Shown one piece after another: positions 1 to 6,176 of a DNA stretch of 6,176 nucleotides (positions are counted from its first letter, which is position 1; each line of letters begins with the position of its first letter). The translations under genes were made by a program, and so were the position numbers. Where the stretch lies: NCBI GenBank assembly GCA_003525885.1, contig DQIG01000081.1, positions 2,613-8,788 of the forward strand, written 5' to 3'. Origin of the DNA: Stenotrophomonas sp. GTDB taxonomy: Bacteria; Pseudomonadota; Gammaproteobacteria; Xanthomonadales; Xanthomonadaceae. The notes below the pieces were generated by a model. The model saw only the letters and a program-made list of their open reading frames with translations, was not told the DNA's origin and did no database searches.

Positions 1-16
1 GGCTTTTTTCTTTTTT
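1..16 (+). terminator. Possible 3' edge of a terminator cut by the window
   Basis: The window opens with GGC followed by two runs of six T separated by one C. This looks like the last bases of a GC-rich stem plus the U tract of an intrinsic terminator acting on the plus strand. The upstream stem arm would lie outside the window, so this cannot be confirmed. A bidirectional version could also end the minus-strand tRNA transcript. Seen: only the T tract. The rest is inference. Confidence 0.22.
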
Positions 17-19
17 GTT

Positions 20-94
20 TGGCTGCCCCGGATGGATTCGAACCACCGAATGCCTGAGTCAGAGTCAGGTGCCTTACCGCTTGGCGACGGGGCA
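20..94 (-). tRNA. tRNA-Gln (anticodon CUG)
   Basis: The reverse complement folds into a complete cloverleaf of 75 nt. The 7-bp acceptor stem is TGCCCCG/CGGGGCA. The anticodon stem CCTGA/TCAGG encloses the loop CTCTGAC, which places CTG at the anticodon and so reads CAG (Gln). The T-arm contains GGTTCGAATCC, the discriminator is G, and the 3' CCA is encoded in the DNA (complement of positions 20-22). The leading U and the D-arm GCCAAGCGGTAAGGC are typical of bacterial tRNA-Gln. It lies 55 nt downstream of tRNA-Met on the same strand and is probably co-transcribed. A very weak extra promoter (TTGTTT, 17 nt, GAAAAT on the minus strand, about 107-135) could also serve it. Confidence 0.96.
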
Positions 95-120
95 AAACGT
101 GCAACTATTTTCTCACTTTT

Positions 121-151
121 CACACTGAAAAACAACTTGATTTTCAGTGTG
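121..151 (-). repeat. Perfect 11-bp hairpin between the two tRNA genes
   Basis: CACACTGAAAA at 121-131 is the exact reverse complement of TTTTCAGTGTG at 141-151, with a 9-nt loop. Within the loop CAA and TTG can add three more pairs. In the minus-strand precursor the 5' arm begins inside the CCA tail of tRNA-Met (C75 and A76 are at 151 and 150). No U run follows the stem on either strand, so it is not a standard intrinsic terminator. A role in 3'-end processing or in partial termination before tRNA-Gln is inference. Confidence 0.6.
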
Positions 152-226
152 GTGGCTATGGGTGGACTCGAACCACCGACCCCAGCATTATGAGTGCTGT
201 GCTCTAACCGGCTGAGCTACATAGCC
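150..226 (-). tRNA. Elongator tRNA-Met (anticodon CAU)
   Basis: The reverse complement gives a 77-nt tRNA with acceptor stem GGCTATG/CATAGCC, D-arm AGCTCAGCCGGTTAGAGC, anticodon stem CAGCA/TGCTG around CTCATAA (anticodon CAT), T-arm GGTTCGAGTCC, discriminator A and an encoded CCA. The G1-C72 pair and overall resemblance to the E. coli elongator tRNA-Met separate it from initiator tRNA-fMet, which has an unpaired first base and three G-C pairs in the anticodon stem. tRNA-Ile(CAU), which uses the lysidine-modified anticodon, is the other alternative and is less likely from the acceptor sequence. It is the first gene of a minus-strand tRNA unit, 14 nt after a clear -10 element. Confidence 0.95.
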
Positions 227-240
227 TTGGTGAGCCCGCT

Positions 241-269
241 ATTCTGCGGATGTGTATCGACCCTGTCAA
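241..269 (-). promoter_or_regulatory. Promoter of the tRNA-Met / tRNA-Gln unit
   Basis: On the minus strand a perfect -35 TTGACA (264-269) is followed after 17 nt by CAGAAT (241-246, four of six consensus bases). The bases just after the -10 element (AGCGGGC) are GC-rich, as is usual for stable-RNA promoters under stringent control. The predicted start lies about 7 nt before the mature 5' end of tRNA-Met. Seen: the elements and spacing. Stringent control is inferred from the discriminator. Confidence 0.62.
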
Positions 270-285
270 CACTTTTGTGTCGTGC

Positions 286-314
286 TTGTGGGCCGACAGA
301 GGGCATGGGATAGT
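286..314 (+). promoter_or_regulatory. Candidate rppH promoter
   Basis: TTGTGG (286-291) and GATAGT (309-314) are 17 nt apart, matching the sigma70 consensus at three and four of six positions. Transcription would start near 321, giving a leader of about 27 nt before the GTG of rppH. It is divergent from the tRNA promoter at 241-269 and the two do not overlap. The match is modest, so this is only a candidate. Confidence 0.33.
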
Positions 315-347
315 CCCGACCAGTAGATTTTCTTAGGAGTCCGCATC

Positions 348-971
348 GTGATCGATCCGGACGGCTATCGACCGAACGTCGGCATCGTGCTGATGCGGCA
401 GGACGGCCAGGTGTTCTGGGCACGACGCGTGCGCCGGGACGGCTGGCAGTTCCCGCAGGGTGGCATGAACACCGACGAGACGCCTGTCGAGGCCATGTAT
501 CGTGAACTGCAGGAAGAGACCGGCCTGCTGCCTGAGCACGTGGAAGTGCTCGGGGCGACGCCCGGCTGGCTGCGCTACAAGCTGCCGGCGCGGGCCATCC
601 GCCGCAATGAGCGGCAGGTCTGCATCGGCCAGAAGCAGGTCTGGTTCCTGCTGCGCCTGACCGGCGACGAATCGCATGTGCAGCTGGACCATACCGATTC
701 GCCCGAGTTCGACCACTGGCGCTGGGTGGACTTCTGGTACCCGGTGGAGCACGTGGTGATGTTCAAGCGTGGCGTCTATGCGCGCGCTCTGCGACATCTG
801 GCGCCGTTGGCGCGTGGGGTGGCCGGGCAGGGCGTCACCGCCATGCCCAAGAGCGCTGCGGAGGCCTGGATGCCGGGCCACGCGGCAGGCCACGACAGGC
901 CCCGCAAGCGCACACCCAAGCGTGGTGGCTACTGGCCGCGCAAGGCCAAGGGTGAGCCGGGGGCGGTTTGA
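348..971 (+). CDS. rppH: RNA 5' pyrophosphohydrolase RppH (Nudix family)
   Basis: This 207-residue protein removes pyrophosphate from the 5' triphosphate end of RNAs in the cytoplasm, which opens them to RNase E decay. The complete Nudix box lies at residues 38-60: G38, E44, R52, E53, E56, E57, G59. The metal-binding Glu residues of the RELQEE helix are intact. The N-terminus MIDPDGYRPNVGIVL and the segment around WRWVDFWYPVEHVV (about 124-137) are typical of proteobacterial RppH. The start is GTG at 348, chosen because AGGAG at 335-339 sits 8 nt upstream and because the family begins at this point. E. coli RppH has about 176 residues. Here residues from about 160 onward form an Arg/Lys-, Gly- and Pro-rich tail (RKRTPKRGG, WPRKAK) that could contact RNA, which is inference. 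The TGA overlaps the ATG of the next gene, so the two are probably translationally coupled. Confidence 0.95.
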   Translation: MIDPDGYRPNVGIVLMRQDGQVFWARRVRRDGWQFPQGGMNTDETPVEAMYRELQEETGLLPEHVEVLGATPGWLRYKLPARAIRRNERQVCIGQKQVWFLLRLTGDESHVQLDHTDSPEFDHWRWVDFWYPVEHVVMFKRGVYARALRHLAPLARGVAGQGVTAMPKSAAEAWMPGHAAGHDRPRKRTPKRGGYWPRKAKGEPGAV

Positions 972-1273
972 TGGGGAGGCCGCGCAGGCCGCGGGTCGAT
1001 CCGTCACAACGCGTCCCCGCCGGGTCTCTCCAGCAGGGCTTGGCTGTCCGCCTGGCCAGCCTGCCCTGGATGGCGTTGGGCTTGGTGGTGTTCGGCGGCA
1101 GCGCAACGATCCCGCTTGGGCTGGGCATGGTCCTGACCCTGGCGAACTGTGCCGGTGCCCTGTATCTGGCGGACTACCTGCTGCGCCTGAGGGCGGCAGG
1201 CGGTGGCCTGCACTGGCTGACCATCTTCTTCAGTACGCCGGTGCTGGCCCTGTTGTATTCGATCGTACTCTGA
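971..1273 (+). CDS. Small multi-span membrane protein, function unknown
   Basis: This 100-residue protein is not one I recognise. The ATG at 971 overlaps the rppH stop (TGATG), and a G-rich stretch (GGGGGCGG, 959-966) could serve as a ribosome binding site. A TTG at 968 in the same frame is a less likely start. The N-terminal 20 residues are basic (RPRRPR), which predicts a cytoplasmic N-terminus. Hydrophobic segments lie at about 29-43 and 46-68, followed by a basic turn LRLRAAGGG (71-79), and a final helix spans about 80-100 and ends right at the C-terminus. Two or three membrane spans are therefore likely. No cysteine pairs or catalytic motif are visible. The tight overlap makes it part of the rppH operon, but a link to RNA decay is not shown. 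The coding call is supported by frame-consistent GC bias and by the overlap. Confidence 0.78.
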   Translation: MGRPRRPRVDPSQRVPAGSLQQGLAVRLASLPWMALGLVVFGGSATIPLGLGMVLTLANCAGALYLADYLLRLRAAGGGLHWLTIFFSTPVLALLYSIVL

Positions 1274-1280
1274 ACCGTAT

Positions 1281-1318
1281 CGAGAATGGTTCAGGTCTCT
1301 GATTGACAACCATTCTCG
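1281..1318 (+). promoter_or_regulatory. Paired Fur-box-like operator before bfd
   Basis: A perfect 11-bp inverted repeat, CGAGAATGGTT (1281-1291) and AACCATTCTCG (1308-1318), lies between the membrane-protein gene and bfd. Each arm is half of a 15-bp sequence resembling the 7-1-7 Fur box TGAGAATNATTCTCA: 1304-1318 matches 11 of 14 positions and 1281-1295 matches 9 of 14. The right-hand copy overlaps the -35 of the bfd promoter, where repressor binding would block RNA polymerase. Fur repression of bfd under iron-replete conditions is known in other bacteria and is inferred here. Alternatively the repeat is a long-loop hairpin ending the rppH transcript, but only three T follow it. Confidence 0.45.
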
Positions 1319-1331
1319 TTTCCATTGGAAT
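1303..1331 (+). promoter_or_regulatory. bfd promoter
   Basis: A perfect TTGACA (1303-1308) is followed after 17 nt by TGGAAT (1326-1331, four of six consensus bases). Transcription should begin near 1338, leaving a leader of about 36 nt before the GTG of bfd. The element is embedded in the Fur-box-like operator, which supports a regulated promoter. Confidence 0.58.
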
Positions 1332-1336
1332 AGCCA

Positions 1337-1356
1337 ACAGGCCACTCTTGGCCTGT
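1337..1356 (+). promoter_or_regulatory. Hairpin at the 5' end of the bfd leader
   Basis: ACAGGCCA (1337-1344) pairs perfectly with TGGCCTGT (1349-1356) around the 4-nt loop CTCT. If transcription starts near 1338, this 8-bp stem sits at or within a base of the 5' end of the bfd mRNA. Such stems are known to protect against 5'-end-dependent decay. No T run follows, so it is not a terminator. It stops 17 nt before the start codon and leaves that region single-stranded. A stabilising role is inference. Confidence 0.45.
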
Positions 1357-1373
1357 CAGCCCGGTTCACGCCT

Positions 1374-1583
1374 GTGTACGTCTGCATCTGCAACGGAGTC
1401 ACCGACCACCAGATCCGCGAAGCCGCCAGCAATGGCGTCAGCACGGTGGCCGAACTGACCATGCGTACCGGTTGTGGTGCCACCTGCGGTTCCTGCCTGG
1501 ACATGGCCGGCGACCTGCTGGCCAAGGCACGCGCGACCCACGATCTGCCGCTGCCGGTATTGGGCCTGGCCCAGGTCGCCTGA
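1374..1583 (+). CDS. bfd: Bacterioferritin-associated ferredoxin Bfd
   Basis: This 69-residue cytoplasmic [2Fe-2S] protein passes electrons to the haem of bacterioferritin so that stored Fe(III) is released as Fe(II). Bfd normally receives these electrons from a ferredoxin-NADP reductase, which is not in this window. It starts MYVCICNGVTD, the hallmark N-terminus of the family. The cluster ligands are C4, C6, C38 and C41 (CxC followed by CxxC), spaced as in the Pseudomonas protein. A fifth cysteine, C34, lies near the cluster and is probably not a ligand. The GTG start at 1374 is fixed by the conserved N-terminus, although no Shine-Dalgarno sequence is visible, which suggests weak or specially controlled translation. 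The gene has its own promoter with a Fur-like operator and lies 143 nt upstream of bfr, its functional partner. The hydrophobic C-terminal tail (LPLPVLGLAQVA) is variable in the family. Confidence 0.95.
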   Translation: MYVCICNGVTDHQIREAASNGVSTVAELTMRTGCGATCGSCLDMAGDLLAKARATHDLPLPVLGLAQVA

Positions 1584-1593
1584 TCGTCTCTTT

Positions 1594-1613
1594 CGCGGCG
1601 CGTTGACGCCGCG
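1594..1613 (+). terminator. GC hairpin after bfd (weak terminator or attenuator)
   Basis: CGCGGCG (1594-1600) pairs perfectly with CGCCGCG (1607-1613) around a 6-nt loop, 10 nt after the bfd stop, and is followed by CTTTCGC. The stem is strong but only three T follow. It may therefore stop transcription partially, or protect the 3' end of the bfd mRNA, and thereby separate bfd from bfr expression. Confidence 0.4.
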
Positions 1614-1667
1614 CTTTCGCATCCTTCACGTGCAGCCGCGCAGGCCAATGCGCACGATTCGCGTTCC

Positions 1668-1695
1668 TTCACGACCGCACGCAAGGCGTTAAAGT
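1668..1695 (+). promoter_or_regulatory. Candidate bfr promoter
   Basis: TTCACG (1668-1673) and TAAAGT (1690-1695) are 16 nt apart, each matching four of six consensus bases. Transcription would start near 1702 and give a leader of about 25 nt to the bfr ATG. No Fur-box-like sequence overlaps it, in contrast to bfd. This fits opposite iron control of the two genes but does not prove it. Confidence 0.35.
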
Positions 1696-1714
1696 GCCTG
1701 CGTTTTCAGCGTGC

Positions 1715-1719
1715 AGGAG
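1715..1719 (+). promoter_or_regulatory. Ribosome binding site that fixes the bfr start
   Basis: AGGAG ends 7 nt before the ATG at 1727. The frame is open further upstream to a GTG at 1694, but that start has no ribosome binding site, would lie on the predicted -10 element, and would add residues not found in bacterioferritins. Confidence 0.8.
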
Positions 1720-1726
1720 CACCCCC

Positions 1727-2197
1727 ATGAAGGGCGACACCAAGGTCATCGAATTCCTCAACAAGGTCCTCTACAACGAGCTGACCGCGATCAACCAGTA
1801 CTTCCTGCACGCCAAGATGCTGAAGAACTGGGGCATCAAGGAACTGGCCGAACACGAGTACAAGGAATCGATCGACGAGATGAAGCATGCCGACATGCTC
1901 GCCGACCGCATCCTGTTCCTTGAAGGCCTGCCGAACTTCCAGGCGCTGGGCAAGCTGCGCATCGGCGAGAACCCGACCGAGATCCTGCAATGCGACCTGT
2001 CGCTGGAACGCGATGGCGTGGTCACCCTGCGCGAGGCCGTGGCCTATTCCGATTCGGTTGGTGACTACGTCAGCCGCCAGCTGTTCGTGAAGATCCTTGA
2101 CTCGGAAGAAGACCACATCGACTGGCTGGAAACCCAGCTCGACCTGATCGAGCGCATCGGCGAGCCGAAGTACCTGCTGAGCAAGCTGGAAGAGTGA
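1727..2197 (+). CDS. bfr: Bacterioferritin (haem-containing iron storage protein)
   Basis: This 156-residue protein assembles into a 24-subunit hollow shell in the cytoplasm. It oxidises Fe(II) with oxygen or peroxide and stores it as a mineral core. The N-terminus MKGDTKVIEFLN and the length match E. coli Bfr (158 residues). All ferroxidase-centre residues are present: E18, E51, H54, E94, E127 and H130. M52, which binds the haem between two subunits, is also present, so this is a catalytically competent, haem-binding subunit and not a degenerate paralogue. Other family signatures are AINQYFLHAKM (21-31), ESIDEMKHAD (47-56) and DYVSR (113-117). The gene follows bfd, which supplies electrons for iron release. 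Its stop codon is one base from the stop of the opposing kinase gene, so no room exists for an intergenic terminator. Confidence 0.97.
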   Translation: MKGDTKVIEFLNKVLYNELTAINQYFLHAKMLKNWGIKELAEHEYKESIDEMKHADMLADRILFLEGLPNFQALGKLRIGENPTEILQCDLSLERDGVVTLREAVAYSDSVGDYVSRQLFVKILDSEEDHIDWLETQLDLIERIGEPKYLLSKLEE

Positions 2198-2198
2198 G

Positions 2199-4376
<2,178 letters not shown>

Positions 4377-4377
4377 G

Positions 4378-6176
4378 TCAGAGCACCGCGTTGTGGAAGT
4401 CGAAGTTCAGGTCGCTGCCGGCCGATTGCACCATGTTGCCCTGGATGTAGTCGACGCCGCCGACCCACATCGCCGCTGCAGCCTGCGGATCCTCGATCTG
4501 CTGGCCGATGATCTGCAGCCCGGCGGCATGGGCCTGTTCGATCGCTTTGCGCAGTTCCTCGCGCGTGGCCGGATTGGCATGGCTGCTGGAGAAGCGCGCA
4601 GCCATGCGCACGAACGACAGCGGCAGCTGGGTCAGCAGTGCATCGGCCTCGCCGCTGGGTTCGAACTGGCTCAGGCAGAAGCGCACCCCGGCACCGGCCA
4701 TGCGCTGGCAGAACTGCTGCAGCGGGACGGTGTGGATCAGTGCGTCGGGCAGGCGGACGTCGATCACCAGCGCACTGCCGGGCAGCTCGCGCTGCTGCAG
4801 CGATTCCAGCAGCCAGTCGGCGAAGGCATCGCGCTGCAGGGTGCGCAGCGACTGCGAAACGAACAGGTTCAGCGGCTGCGTCGCGTGCCGGTACAGATCC
4901 AGCAGGCCCAGCGCGTGGTCCATTACCTGCTGGTCGAGGTCGGCAATGCGGCCCGCTGCTTCCGCAGCCGGGATGACCTGGCCGGCCGCCAGAACCGTGC
5001 CATCGGACTGGCGCAGGCGCAGCAGCAGCTGGTACTGCGCGGTGTTGCCACCGGCGACGGCGACGATCGGCTGGTAGGCCAGTTCCAGCTGGCCTTCCAG
5101 CAGCGCCAGGTGTTCCTGTTCGGTGACCGCCTGGCGGTGCACATGGCCGGCCACGCCGGCGCTGAGCAGGCGTGCCTGCAGGGTGGTGCGCTCGACGGCT
5201 TCCAGCGCACTGTTGGCATCCTCGAAGCCCGGCGACAGCGGCGCATAGCCGACCACGCCGCGCAGGTGCACGGATTCGTCGTCGCGGATCACGAAGGCGC
5301 GTGCCGACAGCTGCTCGCGCAGGGCGGCGGCGATGCCTTCGAGGGCATCCTCGTCGGCGTTGCGGGCCAGCAGCAGGAAGCTGTTGTCGTTCAGGCGTGC
5401 CAACAGGTGCGGATGGCCGGCTTCGGCCAGGCGCTGCCCGGCCTGCACCATCAGCCTTTCAAACGCGGCATAGCCATAGCGCTCGCGCAGGCCCAGCGCG
5501 CTGGCCACTTCGATGAAGAGCACGCCGCCCTGATCACGGTGGGCGAGTGCGGTGTTGAGCTGCTGCAGTACGTGGTGGCGCGTCGGCAGGCCGGTTTCCG
5601 GATTGCTGGTGGCCGGCGCGCCGGAGGCACCGGGCAGGGTCGCGGCCTGGGCACGAGCGCGGCGGATGCGGTTGGCCACCGCCGCGATCAGGTGGCGCGG
5701 CCGGATCGGCTTGCTCAGGTAGTCGTCGGCGCCGCTGTCGAGCACCTCGAACTGGCGCTCCGGATCCGGATCGCCACTGAGGAACACGATCGGCAGCAGC
5801 TGCAGGCCGGGCTGCTGGCGGATCAGCGCGGTCAGGCGCATGCCGTCCAGCCCGGGCAGGTGCAGGTCCATCAGGATCAGGTCGGGGCGGTGTTCCTTGA
5901 TCGCCTGCAGCGCAGCATCGGCATCGCTGTGCACGATCGCCTGCATGCCGGCGCCGTGCAGCACGCTCTGCGCGAACAGGGCCTGCGCACGATCGTCTTC
6001 AACGATCAGCACGCGGTAGGGCGAGTCCGATGGTGGCGGGGCCAGGTCATTGTTGCCGGCTTCGGCCAGTGCAGTGGGGCCGGGCAGCGGCGGCGGCGCG
6101 CTGTTGGCCGGCGCAGGCGCATCGGCCGCGACGGGCGACGGGGGCGCAACCATCGGTGCAGCCGCGACAGGGGCTG
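4378..6176 (-). CDS. Response regulator with degenerate GGDEF and EAL domains (5' end may lie outside)
   Basis: Numbering is from the ATG at 6153, which gives 591 residues. An Ala/Pro-rich stretch (1-45) precedes a receiver domain (about 46-160) with E52/D53/D54, phospho-acceptor D96, S126 and K148, so it should accept phosphate. The GGDEF-like domain (about 184-335) reads NDNSF at 255-259 and has E215 where the metal-binding Asp is expected. The EAL-like domain (about 345-585) reads QLL at 375-377, SQF for DDF (495-497) and RMA for KID (516-518). Neither cyclase nor phosphodiesterase activity is expected. R379 after the EAL position and QGNMVQ near the end are kept, so c-di-GMP binding as in FimX-type proteins is possible but unproven. 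The reading frame stays open, with the same Ala/Pro composition, to the window edge and the ATG has no ribosome binding site, so the true start may be upstream. The kinase gene follows after one base and is its likely phosphodonor. Confidence 0.88.
   Translation of the reverse strand, partial: APVAAAPMVAPPSPVAADAPAPANSAPPPLPGPTALAEAGNNDLAPPPSDSPYRVLIVEDDRAQALFAQSVLHGAGMQAIVHSDADAALQAIKEHRPDLILMDLHLPGLDGMRLTALIRQQPGLQLLPIVFLSGDPDPERQFEVLDSGADDYLSKPIRPRHLIAAVANRIRRARAQAATLPGASGAPATSNPETGLPTRHHVLQQLNTALAHRDQGGVLFIEVASALGLRERYGYAAFERLMVQAGQRLAEAGHPHLLARLNDNSFLLLARNADEDALEGIAAALREQLSARAFVIRDDESVHLRGVVGYAPLSPGFEDANSALEAVERTTLQARLLSAGVAGHVHRQAVTEQEHLALLEGQLELAYQPIVAVAGGNTAQYQLLLRLRQSDGTVLAAGQVIPAAEAAGRIADLDQQVMDHALGLLDLYRHATQPLNLFVSQSLRTLQRDAFADWLLESLQQRELPGSALVIDVRLPDALIHTVPLQQFCQRMAGAGVRFCLSQFEPSGEADALLTQLPLSFVRMAARFSSSHANPATREELRKAIEQAHAAGLQIIGQQIEDPQAAAAMWVGGVDYIQGNMVQSAGSDLNFDFHNAVL

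Noticed and set aside
24..94. tRNA spacer and flanks as a possible phage or island attachment site
   Set aside because: tRNA genes are common integration sites, but no integrase gene and no second copy of a tRNA 3' end is present in the window.
333..1106. Minus-strand open frame of about 257 codons opposite rppH
   Set aside because: It is a shadow of the Nudix gene. The intact Nudix box, ribosome binding site and start are on the plus strand.
1694..1726. Eleven extra residues at the N-terminus of bacterioferritin from an upstream GTG
   Set aside because: The family starts at MKGDTKVI, an AGGAG sits 7 nt before the ATG at 1727, and the GTG lies within the candidate -10 element.
4399..5121. 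Functional c-di-GMP phosphodiesterase call for the EAL-like region
   Set aside because: The EAL Glu, the DDF Asp pair and the Lys/Asp of the KID motif are all replaced, so an active enzyme is not supported.

Overview
The window looks like chromosomal core DNA from a high-GC gammaproteobacterium of the Xanthomonadaceae (Lysobacteraceae), most likely Stenotrophomonas or a close relative. This rests on the strong GC bias at third codon positions, the protein character of RppH, Bfd and Bfr, and the REC-GGDEF-EAL / hybrid-kinase pair. The genus is an inference from recall, not from a search. I see no insertion sequence, CRISPR array, phage gene or integration scar.

Left part (1-347): two tRNA genes on the minus strand, elongator tRNA-Met(CAU) followed by tRNA-Gln(CUG). 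They share a good sigma70-type promoter with a GC-rich discriminator. The 55-nt spacer between them holds a perfect 11-bp hairpin whose stem runs into the CCA end of tRNA-Met.

Middle part (348-2197): four plus-strand genes. rppH encodes the Nudix RNA 5' pyrophosphohydrolase, with a basic C-terminal extension. It overlaps (TGATG) a gene for a 100-residue membrane protein of unknown function. Then come bfd, the [2Fe-2S] ferredoxin that reduces and mobilises iron from bacterioferritin, and bfr, the haem-containing bacterioferritin with every ferroxidase and haem ligand intact. bfd has its own promoter, overlapped by two inverted Fur-box-like sequences. A GC hairpin and a separate candidate promoter lie between bfd and bfr, which suggests that iron storage and iron release are controlled separately.

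Right part (2199-6176): a minus-strand two-gene operon. The first gene, which may start beyond the right edge, encodes a receiver protein followed by GGDEF-like and EAL-like domains. The second, one base after the first, encodes a membrane-anchored hybrid histidine kinase with HisKA, HATPase, a pseudo-receiver, a true receiver and an HPt domain. All phosphotransfer residues are present, so a His-Asp-His-Asp relay ending on the receiver of the first protein can be read from the sequence. In the output protein both cyclic-di-GMP motifs are lost (GGDEF reads NDNSF, EAL reads QLL, and the other metal ligands are also replaced). It is therefore probably a signalling scaffold or c-di-GMP sensor and not an enzyme. 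This relay with a non-catalytic output is the most interesting system here. The kinase gene and bfr converge tail to tail with a single base between their stop codons.
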